Assembly: GCA_001782645.1 (NCBI GenBank)
Contig: MFPH01000031.1
Coordinates: 1-35,620 of the forward strand
DNA from: Candidatus Levybacteria bacterium RIFCSPLOWO2_12_FULL_37_14
GTDB lineage: Bacteria; Patescibacteriota; Microgenomatia; Levybacterales; UBA12049
Direction: 5' to 3'
Length of the DNA: 35,620 bases
In this document: positions 1 to 7,605 of the stretch, piece after piece
Position numbering within the stretch: position 1 is the stretch's first letter
Layout of the letters: every line of letters begins with the position of its first letter
Made by a program: the position numbers and the translations under genes
The notes under the pieces: model-generated
The model's input: only the letters and a program-made list of their open reading frames with translations
The model's database searches: none
Told to the model about the DNA's origin: nothing

Positions 1-2
1 AT

Positions 3-590
3 TTATTGGGAACTAGCAAATCTAAATCACAACCGGCTGCTCAGATTTCCGTAACCCCAGTACCTTCGCCTGCCGAAGCCTCAGCGAAGGAGGGGGACCC
101 AACCGCAAATTGGAAAACATATACGGTTACAAAATTAGGAATTGAATTTAAATATCCGCCTAATTTTTCCCCAATTGCAATTTTTGATAATGAATTATTT
201 CCAATCTCTTTTACGGACAACTCGAATACAAAACATCGTCTATCAACGTCTCCTGATATTTCCATTAAGGTTATTCCTATCGTTTCAGGAGATGATTACA
301 AAACAACCTTAATTAAGGATGTTATTTTTGCTGGCAGTGGCATGCACCCTAAATCTTTTGTCGAATTTTCTTCAAAAACGATTGGCGGAAATATGGTTTA
401 TTATATTAAAACCGGCCTATTTGAAGGAGTCCTCTCCATTAATTACTACCTTGTTAATAAAAATCAGGTTTTTGCTTTTAATCTGACCTCCAGTCCGGTT
501 GATTGGACAAATCCTAATTTTAAACCTGAAGAGGATCTCCTGAATTTGAATATGCAACAAATTCTTTCCACCTTCAAATTTACTAATTAA
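3..590 (+). CDS. Partial exported or anchored protein of unknown function (5' end cut)
   Basis: The frame is open to the left edge of the window, so the N-terminus (probably a signal or membrane anchor) is missing. What remains is a low-complexity linker rich in Pro, Ser and Ala, then about 150 residues of mixed beta-type sequence with alternating aromatic and polar residues (LGIEFKYPPNF, then VYYIKTGLFEG). This resembles the small PsbP-like or DUF-type exported lipoproteins common in Patescibacteria, but I do not recognise a named family. The linker contains PAEASAKEG, encoded by a palindromic repeat at 63-93. The gene converges on the dihydrouridine synthase with one base between the stop codons, and no terminator is visible. 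Existence is fairly sure; function is unknown. Confidence 0.7.
   Translation, partial: LLGTSKSKSQPAAQISVTPVPSPAEASAKEGDPTANWKTYTVTKLGIEFKYPPNFSPIAIFDNELFPISFTDNSNTKHRLSTSPDISIKVIPIVSGDDYKTTLIKDVIFAGSGMHPKSFVEFSSKTIGGNMVYYIKTGLFEGVLSINYYLVNKNQVFAFNLTSSPVDWTNPNFKPEEDLLNLNMQQILSTFKFTN
63..93 (+). repeat. Palindromic coding insert, family 1, copy A (inverted orientation)
   Basis: CCTTCGC (63-69) and GCGAAGG (84-90) form a perfect 7-bp inverted repeat. The 31-nt element aligns, as its reverse complement, with the elements at 4477-4507 and 34446-34476, mostly with transition differences. Here it is translated as part of the linker PAEASAKEG of an exported protein. Confidence 0.6.
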
Positions 591-591
591 T

Positions 592-1545
592 CTAGAGGGA
601 GTTGAGGAGGGTGAGGGTTTCTTCGGCGGTCATAATTCTCATTAGTTCTGCGCGGACGCTACTAGCGTTGGGGATGCCTGAAATATAAATTCGGTAAAAT
701 TTTTTCATCAGAGAAAAGTTTTTTGTCTTGCCCCAGGTCTTGTCAAAAAGTGTAACGTGTTCAATTAATAATTTTAATTTTTCTTGGTAGGATATTTCGT
801 CAGGATTAATGTTTTTTTTGTTAAATATCCACAAATTTTCAAAGATTCCGCGGCCGATCATAATTCCATCCAACCCATATTTCTTAGCCTTATCCATGGC
901 ATCGCTTCTGTCTTTTACATCTCCATTACCGATGATTAGAGTTTTAGCTTTCATTTTATTTCTTAGCTCAACTGCTTTTCCGATTTCATCCCAATGGTTG
1001 GGGACATCAGACATTTCTGCGACTGTACGTCCATGGACAATAAGGGCGTCAATGCCCATTTTGAGCAAAAAGCCTGTCCACTCTTCAGTTTGAATATCTT
1101 TGATTCCGATTCTCGTCTTGACACTTATAGGTAATCCGCCGGCACCCTGCCGAGTTGCCAAAATAATTTCTTTTGCAAGAGGGGGATTGTTAATTAATCC
1201 TGCACATGCGCCTTTTTTAATCACTGATTTTTCCGGACAGCCCATGTTGACATCTATTCCGTCAAAGCCCATTTCCTTCACCATTTTTGCAGTTTTCAAA
1301 AATTTCGCAGGATCCAATCCCCAAATTTGCGCTATGATTGGTCGCTCGGCTTCTGTAAAGACAAATCTTTTCCCCACCTTTACTTTCCCGCGGGAACACA
1401 TGCCCTCGACGTTGGTGAATTCAGTAAAAAAGACATCTGGCGCACCGCACTTGGCAAGAATTTGCCGGAAGACCGTATCGGTTACATCTTCCATCGGCGC
1501 CTGAATCAAAATCGGCTTTTTAATTTCCTCCCAAAAGCTTTTCAT
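592..1545 (-). CDS. dus: tRNA-dihydrouridine synthase (Dus family)
   Basis: FMN enzyme that reduces uridine to dihydrouridine in the D-loop of tRNA using NADPH. The 317 residues match the usual family length. Residues 14-45 carry the Dus start signature (APMEDVTDTVFR, then FFTEFT). The catalytic cysteine is Cys103 in the motif NMGCP. VKTRIGI, VHGRT and IGNGDV follow in the order of a TIM barrel with bound FMN. IMIGRGIFENLW is the C-terminal phosphate-binding loop, followed by the helical tRNA-binding domain. The start ATG at 1545 precedes the conserved barrel by about 12 residues. Which uridine positions are modified cannot be read from the sequence, so I give no subtype. It lies downstream of the sugar dehydrogenase on the same strand, separated by a repeat-containing gap. 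Confidence 0.93.
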   Translation of the reverse strand: MKSFWEEIKKPILIQAPMEDVTDTVFRQILAKCGAPDVFFTEFTNVEGMCSRGKVKVGKRFVFTEAERPIIAQIWGLDPAKFLKTAKMVKEMGFDGIDVNMGCPEKSVIKKGACAGLINNPPLAKEIILATRQGAGGLPISVKTRIGIKDIQTEEWTGFLLKMGIDALIVHGRTVAEMSDVPNHWDEIGKAVELRNKMKAKTLIIGNGDVKDRSDAMDKAKKYGLDGIMIGRGIFENLWIFNKKNINPDEISYQEKLKLLIEHVTLFDKTWGKTKNFSLMKKFYRIYISGIPNASSVRAELMRIMTAEETLTLLNSL

Positions 1546-1597
1546 GGTTGAGGTTTTATTTTATCATCTGGCAATCTAAAAAGCGAAAGCCATAAAA

Positions 1598-1675
1598 TCC
1601 TTAGGTTCAGATACAAAACAACACCCGGTGTTGATTAGCTTTGAACCTGGTGTTGATTAGCTTTGAACCTAAGGA
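1598..1675. repeat. Inverted repeat enclosing a 22-bp tandem duplication
   Basis: TCCTTAGGTTCA (1598-1609) and TGAACCTAAGGA (1664-1675) are perfect 12-bp inverted arms. Between them a 22-bp unit occurs twice in direct tandem (1627-1648 and 1649-1670), and the first copy begins in a smaller palindrome ACACC-C-GGTGT (1621-1631). The element lies between the end of the sugar dehydrogenase and the start of dus, both on the minus strand. It could be a terminator or attenuator, or a small palindromic mobile element. No T-run follows either arm. Confidence 0.65.
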
Positions 1676-1696
1676 AATTGGCGAATGATGAAGCTG

Positions 1697-2842
1697 TTAG
1701 AGTTTGGCAGGATTTATGCGGATTATTTTATCATCCGTATTGTCGGGAGTACCGCGGCCATCCCTATTGCTTGTAGTTATGTAAAGCAAATTCTCCGGCT
1801 CGCCTCGCGGCGAAGCGGGTCCTACCACAACTTCCCTAATTCTTCCGATTTCTCCTTTAAGATGGGGGATAAGTTTCTTTTCGGCTATCTTGTATTCAAA
1901 TAGAGCCTCTCCTCTAAGACCGGCAAAAAATATTGAACCATTTAAAAAAGCTGTTCCGCTCGGCGCCCATGTGCCGGAACCGCTATTTAGGATCGGCGAT
2001 TCCATTCCGGCTTGTTTCTGATTTCCCTGAATAGTTGGCCAGCCGTAATTTTTCCCTGCTTCAATAATATTTAATTCATCCAGCGCACTAGGCCCATGTT
2101 CTGTTTCCCACAATTGGTTTTGGTTATCCCAGGCAAGACCTTGGGGATTTCTGTGCCCGAAACTAAAAACCAAGTTTCCGAAAGGATTGTCCAGAGCAGG
2201 TCTGCCTTCATCTGTTATTCTTAATATTTTTCCGGCCAATGAATTTATATTTTGAGCAAGAGAGGGTTCCTGAGCGTCCCCGGTTGTTATATAAAGAAAA
2301 TTATCCGGTCCGAATTTTATTCTGCCACCATTGTGATTGGATGCGCCTAGAATACCATCAACTATAATTTTTTGCTTTTGTAATTTATTATTTTCAAATT
2401 CAAATCTCGCAACCCGATTAAGGGTGTTGTCGTTAATGTTGGAATAAGTGTAATACAGATAAACAAAATGGTTTGCGGAAAAATCAGGATGAATTGCTAT
2501 TCCCAAGAGTCCGCCTTCGCCCGAATGCTTAACGTCACTTATGACAGCTATGAGATTAGGGTTTAAATTACCTTCATTATCGATAATTCTGACGCGTCCT
2601 GCTCTTTCTGTAAATAAAATACTTTTGTCAGGTAAGAAAACCAGCGCCCAGGGAATTTCCAAATTATCTGCCAAAATTGACAATCGGGGAATATCATTCT
2701 GAGCCTGATTTACTTCATTACTATCTAGTGATGGAGTATTTACAGTTATTTGTGATTGCCTCTTTCCCGCTAAATTAATGTAAACAAGACTCAAAATCAG
2801 CAGGACTGCTAAAATAATTAAGATCATTTTTTTGTTTGACAT
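1697..2842 (-). CDS. Exported PQQ-type sugar dehydrogenase (GSDH/sorbosone dehydrogenase family)
   Basis: Six-bladed beta-propeller of the soluble glucose dehydrogenase/YliI (Asd) type, expected to oxidise aldose sugars outside the membrane with pyrroloquinoline quinone and calcium. Residues 1-25 are a lysine-led hydrophobic anchor. The family motifs follow in order: DNLEIPWALVFLPD, GEGGLLGIAIHPDF, NHNGGRIKFGPD, LYITTGDAQ, FGHRNPQGLAWD, WETEHGP and DELNIIEAGKNYGWP. Length (381) is normal. Near the C-terminus, VGPASPRGEPENLLYI contains a short Pro/Gly insert where relatives have a tight turn; it is encoded by a palindromic element (1800-1820). No PQQ biosynthesis gene is in the window, so the cofactor may be scavenged or the protein may act differently. 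The ATG at 2842 has TATAAT 10 nt upstream. Confidence 0.88.
   Translation of the reverse strand: MSNKKMILIILAVLLILSLVYINLAGKRQSQITVNTPSLDSNEVNQAQNDIPRLSILADNLEIPWALVFLPDKSILFTERAGRVRIIDNEGNLNPNLIAVISDVKHSGEGGLLGIAIHPDFSANHFVYLYYTYSNINDNTLNRVARFEFENNKLQKQKIIVDGILGASNHNGGRIKFGPDNFLYITTGDAQEPSLAQNINSLAGKILRITDEGRPALDNPFGNLVFSFGHRNPQGLAWDNQNQLWETEHGPSALDELNIIEAGKNYGWPTIQGNQKQAGMESPILNSGSGTWAPSGTAFLNGSIFFAGLRGEALFEYKIAEKKLIPHLKGEIGRIREVVVGPASPRGEPENLLYITTSNRDGRGTPDNTDDKIIRINPAKL
1800..1820 (-). repeat. Palindromic coding insert, family 2, copy 1
   Basis: TCGCCTCGC next to GCGAAGCGGGT on the plus strand. The same two ends occur at 14369-14395, separated there by a longer centre. In the minus-strand reading frame it encodes the turn PASPRGEP in the sugar dehydrogenase. 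Confidence 0.5.
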
Positions 2843-2885
2843 ATTGTTGTTAATTATATACGATTATTATCTGTTTTTAAATTGC

Positions 2886-3932
2886 ATGATGAGAGTATTA
2901 ATTATTGTAATAATTATTATCGCGATAATCTTTTTTTCAGCACGGGCAATTTTAAATAATAAATCGCCAAGAGAACTGACGGCCAATAGTGTAAATAGTT
3001 TAAATAATCTTGAAGATAGGGGAGAGGTTGTAGATTCCCCCTATCCTCTTTCCATTGAATATATGCGTCAGCAGCAATATCCGGGCAGTAATCTTACTCT
3101 CGAACAAACTCTTCCAAATGGTTCAAATTACAATAAATATATTGCTTCATATAAATCAGATGGGCTAAAAATATATGCTCTTCTTACAGTTCCGCAAGGA
3201 GAAAAACCAAGCGGGGGATGGCCTGTAATTATCTTTAATCATGGATATATTGTGCCTTCAGAGTATAGAACCACGGAAAAATATATAGCATACGCCGATG
3301 CTTTCTCAAGGAATGGTTATATAGTTTTTAAATCAGATTATCGCGGGCACGGCAATTCGGAAGGGAATGCTCCTGGTGGCTATGGTTCTCCTGCTTATAC
3401 AATTGATATTCTCAATGCGATTAGTTCTATTAAGAAATTTAGAGACGTTGATATTAACAGAATTGGCATGTGGGGACATTCGATGGGAGGATTTATCACG
3501 CTTAGAAGCATGGTTATTTCAAAAGATATAAAAGCAGGCGTGATCTGGGCGGGAGTTGTAGCATCTTATCCTGATTTAATTAGTAGATGGAGGCGGTCAA
3601 GCATTACGCCAATTCCTTTGCCTTCGGGGGCAAGAAGATGGAGAGATCTTTTAGCTCAGCAATTTGGTTCTCCGCAGGAGAATCCAGAATTTTGGAATTC
3701 TATTTCTGCCAATGCGTATTTAAAAGATATTTCAGGTCCGATTCAATTACATCATGGGGGAGCAGACACATCCGTTCCTCTCCAATTCTCGGAAAAACTG
3801 GATAAAGATTTGAAAACAGCAAATAAGGAGTCAGAACTTTTTGTTTACAGGGATGATGATCACAATATTGCGAACAATTTCAACACCGCCATCCAACGTT
3901 CCGTCGACTTTTTCGATAAATATTTGAAATAA
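2886..3932 (+). CDS. Membrane-anchored alpha/beta hydrolase (S9/dienelactone type), paralogue 1
   Basis: Predicted serine hydrolase facing the outside of the cell. Numbered from ATG 2886, residues 1-20 are one hydrophobic anchor (MMRVLIIVIIIIAIIFFSA). An in-frame upstream start at 2832 would overlap the divergent dehydrogenase start and adds nothing conserved, so I reject it. The catalytic triad is visible: Ser199 in GHSMGG, Asp294 in HHGGADTSVP and His326 in DDDHN. WPVIIFNHGY (oxyanion side) and KSDYRGHGNSEG also fit prolyl-oligopeptidase-like acyl hydrolases. The substrate is not readable; peptide, ester or lipid are all possible. The NUDIX gene follows after 8 nt. A second member of the family lies at 5167-6186, so this is probably an old duplication with genes inserted between. 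Confidence 0.85.
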   Translation: MMRVLIIVIIIIAIIFFSARAILNNKSPRELTANSVNSLNNLEDRGEVVDSPYPLSIEYMRQQQYPGSNLTLEQTLPNGSNYNKYIASYKSDGLKIYALLTVPQGEKPSGGWPVIIFNHGYIVPSEYRTTEKYIAYADAFSRNGYIVFKSDYRGHGNSEGNAPGGYGSPAYTIDILNAISSIKKFRDVDINRIGMWGHSMGGFITLRSMVISKDIKAGVIWAGVVASYPDLISRWRRSSITPIPLPSGARRWRDLLAQQFGSPQENPEFWNSISANAYLKDISGPIQLHHGGADTSVPLQFSEKLDKDLKTANKESELFVYRDDDHNIANNFNTAIQRSVDFFDKYLK

Positions 3933-3940
3933 TTTAAATT

Positions 3941-4378
3941 ATGGAAAAGGGGATTGATTATGTTGCTGTTGGGGTTGTATTTTTCTGCCATGACGGGAAA
4001 GGAAATGTTTTATTAAACAAGAGATCAAAAAAATCTAGAGATGAATATGACACATGGGATCCAGGCGGTGGAAGCATTGAGATTAAAGAAACGATAACAG
4101 ATACGCTTAAACGTGAAATAAAAGAAGAATATTGTACGGATATAATTAAGTCGGAATTTTTAGGCTTTAGAGATGTACACAGGATTGACGAGGGAGGAAA
4201 CAAAACTCATTGGATTGTATTAGATTTTAAAGTTTTAGTTGACAGGAAAAAGGTGAAAAATGGAATTCCGCAGAAACATCAGGAAATCGGATGGTTTAAA
4301 TTTGGTAGCTTTCCAAAGCCCCTTCATTCCCAATTCCCATTATTTTTACAAAAATACAAAGGAAAATTATTCCATTAA
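3941..4378 (+). CDS. NUDIX hydrolase
   Basis: Small cytosolic pyrophosphohydrolase for a nucleoside diphosphate linked to another moiety. The Nudix box is clear: GSIEIKE, seven residues, then REIKEEY, matching G-x5-E-x7-RE-x2-EE. The usual glycine two places after the last Glu is Cys (EEYCTD), a mild deviation. The first strand (DYVAVGVVFFCHDGKGNVLLNKR) and DTWDPGGGSIE match housecleaning MutT-type enzymes. 145 residues is normal. It starts 8 nt after the hydrolase stop, so it is probably cotranscribed. Exact substrate unknown. Confidence 0.88.
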   Translation: MEKGIDYVAVGVVFFCHDGKGNVLLNKRSKKSRDEYDTWDPGGGSIEIKETITDTLKREIKEEYCTDIIKSEFLGFRDVHRIDEGGNKTHWIVLDFKVLVDRKKVKNGIPQKHQEIGWFKFGSFPKPLHSQFPLFLQKYKGKLFH

Positions 4379-4437
4379 GGCAGATTTGACTTATTGAGCG
4401 ATAGACATTATTATAATAAACGTAAGGAAATTTAAAG

Positions 4438-5157
4438 ATGGCTGTCCATAAAAAAACCGCAAGCGCTGAAAAAACTCCCGCCTTCACTAAAGTTTCGGCG
4501 GACAAGGAAGCACAGGGTGATAAAAAGTTAGACCAGCAGAAGCCCGTGGTCGTTTCGGATACCGTAACGGAAACAATTGTAATTGAACAGGCAGTTTCGC
4601 AAGCAGCTAGTTCGGAAATGCCCGCAGAATCCCCTGCAGAAAATCCTTTAACTGATTTTAAAGAAAAAATGGCTGAAGAAGAATTGCTCGTTACGGATGA
4701 TTCTCAAAAGAAGAATTATATGTGGCCCATACTTCTCATTTTTGCCATGGTAATACTTTTGCTGGTGGGAGTTTTTCTTTACAAATATGGGATAAATATT
4801 AAAGATAAGGTCAATGTAACAACGCCTGTTCCTTCTCCGACCGCTGCTCCGCAACCCACAAAGGTAGTAGATTTGATCAAGTATGAAATTGAGATACAGA
4901 ATGGAAGCGGGGTCAGCGGGGAAGCATCAAAGCAGGAAAGCAGTTTGAAGGAAGAGGGTTTTACGATTTCATCAATCGGCAACGCGGACAATTCTGATTA
5001 TACGCAGACTGTTATAAAAGCAAAAGCAGAAGTTGATAAAGATTTTATAGCCAAACTTAAAAGCGTTTTGAGTAATTCATTTACGGTGGGCGAAGCAGAG
5101 ATTTTGCCAGACGACTCCTCATCTTCTGTGGTTGTAATTATCGGAACTAAGAAATAA
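4438..5157 (+). CDS. Membrane protein with LytR_C domain
   Basis: Residues 1-95 are a charged, Ala/Glu-rich cytoplasmic segment. Residues about 98-118 form one transmembrane helix. A Pro/Thr-rich linker (VTTPVPSPTAAPQPT) leads to a C-terminal LytR_C domain (about residues 143-238) starting at YEIEIQNGSGVSGEAS, the typical IEVLNGSG-type opening. LytR_C domains occur at the end of LytR-CpsA-Psr wall ligases or alone; here there is no LCP catalytic domain, so a structural or wall-binding role is likely. The N-terminal stretch TPAFTKVSADKEA is encoded by a palindromic insert (4477-4507). TATAAT occurs about 30 nt upstream. Confidence 0.8.
   Translation: MAVHKKTASAEKTPAFTKVSADKEAQGDKKLDQQKPVVVSDTVTETIVIEQAVSQAASSEMPAESPAENPLTDFKEKMAEEELLVTDDSQKKNYMWPILLIFAMVILLLVGVFLYKYGINIKDKVNVTTPVPSPTAAPQPTKVVDLIKYEIEIQNGSGVSGEASKQESSLKEEGFTISSIGNADNSDYTQTVIKAKAEVDKDFIAKLKSVLSNSFTVGEAEILPDDSSSSVVVIIGTKK
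4477..4507 (+). repeat. Palindromic coding insert, family 1, copy H
   Basis: CCCGCC (4477-4482) and GGCGGA (4497-4502) nearly pair. The 31 nt differ from the ychF copy at 34446-34476 by only a few transitions. It encodes PAFTKVSADK here, a different reading frame from the ychF copy, so the DNA and not the peptide is conserved. Confidence 0.65.
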
Positions 5158-5166
5158 AATGGTTTC

Positions 5167-6186
5167 ATGAGGAAATTGGGAATTGGGATTCTTCTTCTTG
5201 CCGCAATCTTGGGAATGTTCACTTTTTTAAAGCGTGATTTTACTCAGAGAGAAAAAGTGAAAGAGAAGCCTCTGCTTAAATATACTTTTGAAAACCTAAA
5301 AAAGAGTAAATTTAAATCTTCGCAAATTACGCTGGGTACTGCTTTGGAAGAGAAAGAAAATCATATTTCCCAAATGTTTTACTATACGATTAGAGATGTT
5401 ATAAATGGGAAAAACAGAGAGAAAAAAGTAAGCGGACTGATAAATGTTCCGAAGAAAGAAGGTATTTATTCCGTTATTGTAATGTTGCGGGGATTTGTTC
5501 CGATGGAAACTTACGCAACCGGAACCGGCACAAAAAGAGCGGGGGAAGTTTTCGCCCAGAATAATTTTATAACTTTAGCTCCGGATTTTTTAGGATATGG
5601 TGTATCCGATAATCCCTCGCAAAATTCAATGGAGGAAAGATTCCAAACTTACACAACAGCGCTTACCCTTTTGTCGTCTTTGGAAAATTTGAATTCCGGT
5701 TTGGAAGCCAGTTATTCGGGGAGAATAAAAGCCGATTCCGCGAAAGTCGGAATTTGGGGACATAGTAATGGGGGACAGATTGCCTTATCTGTTTTAGAAA
5801 TAACAGGCAAGAACTATCCGACAGTTCTTTGGGCGCCTGTTTCCAAGCCATTTCCATACTCAATCTTATATTTTACCGATGAATTTGACGATCATGGGAA
5901 AGCGCTAAGAAAAATCGTTGCAAATTTTGAAAAAGATTATGATATAGAGCAATATTCAGCCAGTAATTTTTATTCATGGATCAATGCCCCGATTGAAATT
6001 CACCAGGGAATAGCGGATAACGCAGTGGCTCTAAAATGGTCGGATCAACTTGTTTCCGATTTGAAAAAATTGGAAAAAGATGTAATGTATTTTACTTATC
6101 CTCAGGCTGACCATAATCTATCGCCTGGCTGGGATGAAGCAGTAGAACGAAGCCTGAATTTTTATAGAAAATATTTACAAATGTGA
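5167..6186 (+). CDS. Membrane-anchored alpha/beta hydrolase, paralogue 2
   Basis: Second exported serine hydrolase of the same type as 2886-3932. Residues 1-19 are an anchor (MRKLGIGILLLAAILGMFT). Catalytic residues are Ser200 in GHSNGG, Asp284 in HQGIADNAV and His316 in QADHN. Spacing between the triad members matches the first paralogue closely, but the rest of the sequence has diverged and the lid region differs. RGFVPMETYATGTGTKRAGEVFA takes the place of the oxyanion-strand segment, and PDFLGYGVSDNP that of the RGHG turn. The start is 9 nt after the LytR_C gene, consistent with cotranscription. Substrate unknown. Confidence 0.84.
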   Translation: MRKLGIGILLLAAILGMFTFLKRDFTQREKVKEKPLLKYTFENLKKSKFKSSQITLGTALEEKENHISQMFYYTIRDVINGKNREKKVSGLINVPKKEGIYSVIVMLRGFVPMETYATGTGTKRAGEVFAQNNFITLAPDFLGYGVSDNPSQNSMEERFQTYTTALTLLSSLENLNSGLEASYSGRIKADSAKVGIWGHSNGGQIALSVLEITGKNYPTVLWAPVSKPFPYSILYFTDEFDDHGKALRKIVANFEKDYDIEQYSASNFYSWINAPIEIHQGIADNAVALKWSDQLVSDLKKLEKDVMYFTYPQADHNLSPGWDEAVERSLNFYRKYLQM

Positions 6187-6187
6187 T

Positions 6188-6319
6188 TTACTTATAACTG
6201 TCGGGGACGATTTTGTGTAATTCTTCATAGATAATTTTATCAACAAATCTAACAGGATTTCCGGGTTTTTTTGAAACAATTTCTGTTTTTCCGCTTCGAC
6301 ATTTATCATAAAGGGCGTA
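6188..6319 (-). pseudogene. Possible gene remnant: 43-codon open frame without start codon
   Basis: On the minus strand the frame opening YALYDKCRSGKTEIV and ending YEELHKIVPDSYK reads like real protein sequence (charged, balanced, no low complexity). It is bounded upstream by an in-frame TAA and has no ATG, GTG or TTG near its beginning. It fills the gap between the hydrolase and the DUF475 gene. It may be the 3' end of a decayed gene, or a chance open frame. I do not recognise a family. Confidence 0.25.
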
Positions 6320-6340
6320 TTATAACGCAGGGTAAATTTT

Positions 6341-6349
6341 TGGTACAAT
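6341..6349 (+). promoter_or_regulatory. Extended -10 promoter of the DUF475 gene
   Basis: TGGTACAAT ends 7 nt before the ATG at 6357, so the transcript would begin at or next to the start codon. No -35 with good match is seen. Confidence 0.45.
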
Positions 6350-6356
6350 ATAACTT

Positions 6357-7265
6357 ATGGATTTTGGATTCATTATTTTAACGATTTTCGGACTTTCGCT
6401 TTTTGAAGTTATCACCAGCGTTGATAACGCGATTATTAATGCGGAAGTGTTAAGAGGCATGAGCCAGAAAGCCAGGCGCTGGTTTCTTCTGTGGGGCTTT
6501 ATCTTCGCTGTTTTCGTAGTGCGTGGATTATTGCCTCTTCTGATTGTTTGGATTGCGAATCCGCAGCTCGGCATAATTAGTGTGTTCTTTGCAGCATTTT
6601 CGCAGGATCCCAAAATTGAGCAGGCGATTGAGGCAACATCCCCTTTGCTTCTTTTGGCTGGGGGAGTTTTTCTTGTTTTCTTATTTTTCAATTGGCTATT
6701 CTTGGAGCCAAAAAATTACGGATTACGCGGAGAAAGATTCTTTCATGCTCAGGGAGCATGGTTTTTTGCTGTTGTCTCGGTTTTGCTTACCGTAATTGTG
6801 TGGCTTGCTTTACAAAGTGACCCTATGCTTGCATTCGCGGCAGTTGTAGGATCTACGGCATTTTTTATTATTCATGGATTCAGGCAGTTCGCCGAAGAAC
6901 AGGAGAGAAGATTGATTTCCGGGAATATGTCGGACATAAGTAAAATTGCCTACCTGGAAGTTTTAGACTCAACGTTTTCGATAGACGGAGTAATAGGCGC
7001 ATTTGCTTTTACATTTTCGATTCCTTTGATTCTCCTGGGAAATGGTTTGGGGGCATTGGTTTTAAGAAAATTAACGGTGAGCAATATTGAAAGAATCAAG
7101 AAGTATAAATATTTGAAAAACGGCGCAATGTATTCAATATTATTCTTAGGGGCAATTATGGTTTTGGATAGCTTTGGATATCATATTCCCGCATGGCTCT
7201 CTCCGGTTATTACATTCGGAACAGTCGGATATTTTTTCCTCAAATCTAAGAAAGAATTGCTATAA
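6357..7265 (+). CDS. DUF475 family integral membrane protein (TerC-like)
   Basis: About eight hydrophobic segments over 302 residues. The first helix carries the TerC/DUF475 signature LFEVITSVDNAIINAEVL, where acidic residues in the membrane are thought to bind a metal ion. The repeat half carries the matching DSTFSIDGVIGAFAF. TerC relatives are linked to tellurite resistance and to manganese export during protein secretion; DUF475 itself has no settled function. C-terminal segments SILFLGAIMVLDSFGYHIPAW and ITFGTVGYFFLKS complete the family pattern. It is monocistronic, with a near-leaderless promoter. Metal transport is inference from the family. Confidence 0.87.
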   Translation: MDFGFIILTIFGLSLFEVITSVDNAIINAEVLRGMSQKARRWFLLWGFIFAVFVVRGLLPLLIVWIANPQLGIISVFFAAFSQDPKIEQAIEATSPLLLLAGGVFLVFLFFNWLFLEPKNYGLRGERFFHAQGAWFFAVVSVLLTVIVWLALQSDPMLAFAAVVGSTAFFIIHGFRQFAEEQERRLISGNMSDISKIAYLEVLDSTFSIDGVIGAFAFTFSIPLILLGNGLGALVLRKLTVSNIERIKKYKYLKNGAMYSILFLGAIMVLDSFGYHIPAWLSPVITFGTVGYFFLKSKKELL

Positions 7266-7269
7266 GTTA

Positions 7270-7297
7270 TTGACAGAGATAAATATTTGAATATAAA
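7270..7297 (+). promoter_or_regulatory. Sigma70-type promoter for the structured leader and 41-aa ORF
   Basis: TTGACA (7270-7275), 16-bp spacer, TATAAA (7292-7297). It begins 5 nt after the DUF475 stop codon. Transcription from about 7304 would give a leader of roughly 140 nt before the small ORF. Confidence 0.6.
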
Positions 7298-7310
7298 CTA
7301 GAATAGGTAT

Positions 7311-7426
7311 GCGATCCGCCAACTCTTACTTTTCGCCTTATGCTGCTATTCGTAGCGCGGCTCAAAGAGCGAGTACGGGCGGACGTAAGAAACTGTAATT
7401 CCAAATTAAATTTGGAAACAGTTTCT
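7311..7426 (+). ncRNA. Structured leader RNA candidate (unnamed)
   Basis: Several stems can be drawn by eye. P1: TCCGCC (7315-7320) with GGCGGA (7378-7383), extended by ACTC (7322-7325) with GAGT (7371-7374). P2: GCTA-TTCG-TAGC (7345-7356), a hairpin with a UUCG tetraloop. P3: GCTC-AAA-GAGC (7360-7370). P4: AGAAACTGT (7388-7396) with ACAGTTTCT (7418-7426), containing an inner CCAAATT/AATTTGG stem. P1 encloses P2 and P3, a multibranch layout like riboswitches and other cis-regulatory RNAs. P4 ends 4 nt before the Shine-Dalgarno site of the 41-aa ORF. I do not recognise a known RNA family. Its reality depends on folding and on conservation in relatives. Confidence 0.45.
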
Positions 7427-7445
7427 AACGAAGGTGGTGATATAA

Positions 7446-7571
7446 ATGGCGAATTCAAAAAAAGACTCAATTACTCTGACAAAAAACGGATTTATCGCAG
7501 TATTGCTTTTTGTTGTTGCGGTAACAATCTTGGCAGCTTACGCTTATCTAAATTATTCAGTGGTTAAATAA
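7446..7571 (+). CDS. 41-residue single-pass membrane peptide
   Basis: Starts MANSKKDSITLTKNGF and continues with one strong hydrophobic helix (about residues 16-34, IAVLLFVVAVTILAAYAYL), ending NYSVVK. The Shine-Dalgarno site AAGGTGGTGA lies 5 nt before the ATG, which decides the start. Basic residues before the helix predict the N-terminus inside the cell. The peptide is too short for usual gene callers. It sits alone behind a long structured leader (7311-7426), so its translation may be regulated. No homologue is recognised; it could be a leader peptide or a small stress-related membrane protein. Confidence 0.6.
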   Translation: MANSKKDSITLTKNGFIAVLLFVVAVTILAAYAYLNYSVVK

Positions 7572-7605
7572 AATGGCAAAATAGTCATAATTCCGAAGAT
7601 TACTT

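Noticed and set aside
1100..1504. Plus-strand open frame opposite dus
   Set aside because: It is a shadow of a well-supported dihydrouridine synthase on the other strand.
2832..2885. Longer N-terminus for the first alpha/beta hydrolase
   Set aside because: It overlaps the divergent dehydrogenase start and adds an unlikely hydrophobic run before a normal signal anchor at 2886.
7340..7567. 75-residue open frame on the plus strand
   Set aside because: It runs through the structured leader and overlaps the 41-residue ORF, which has the Shine-Dalgarno site and a sensible membrane sequence.
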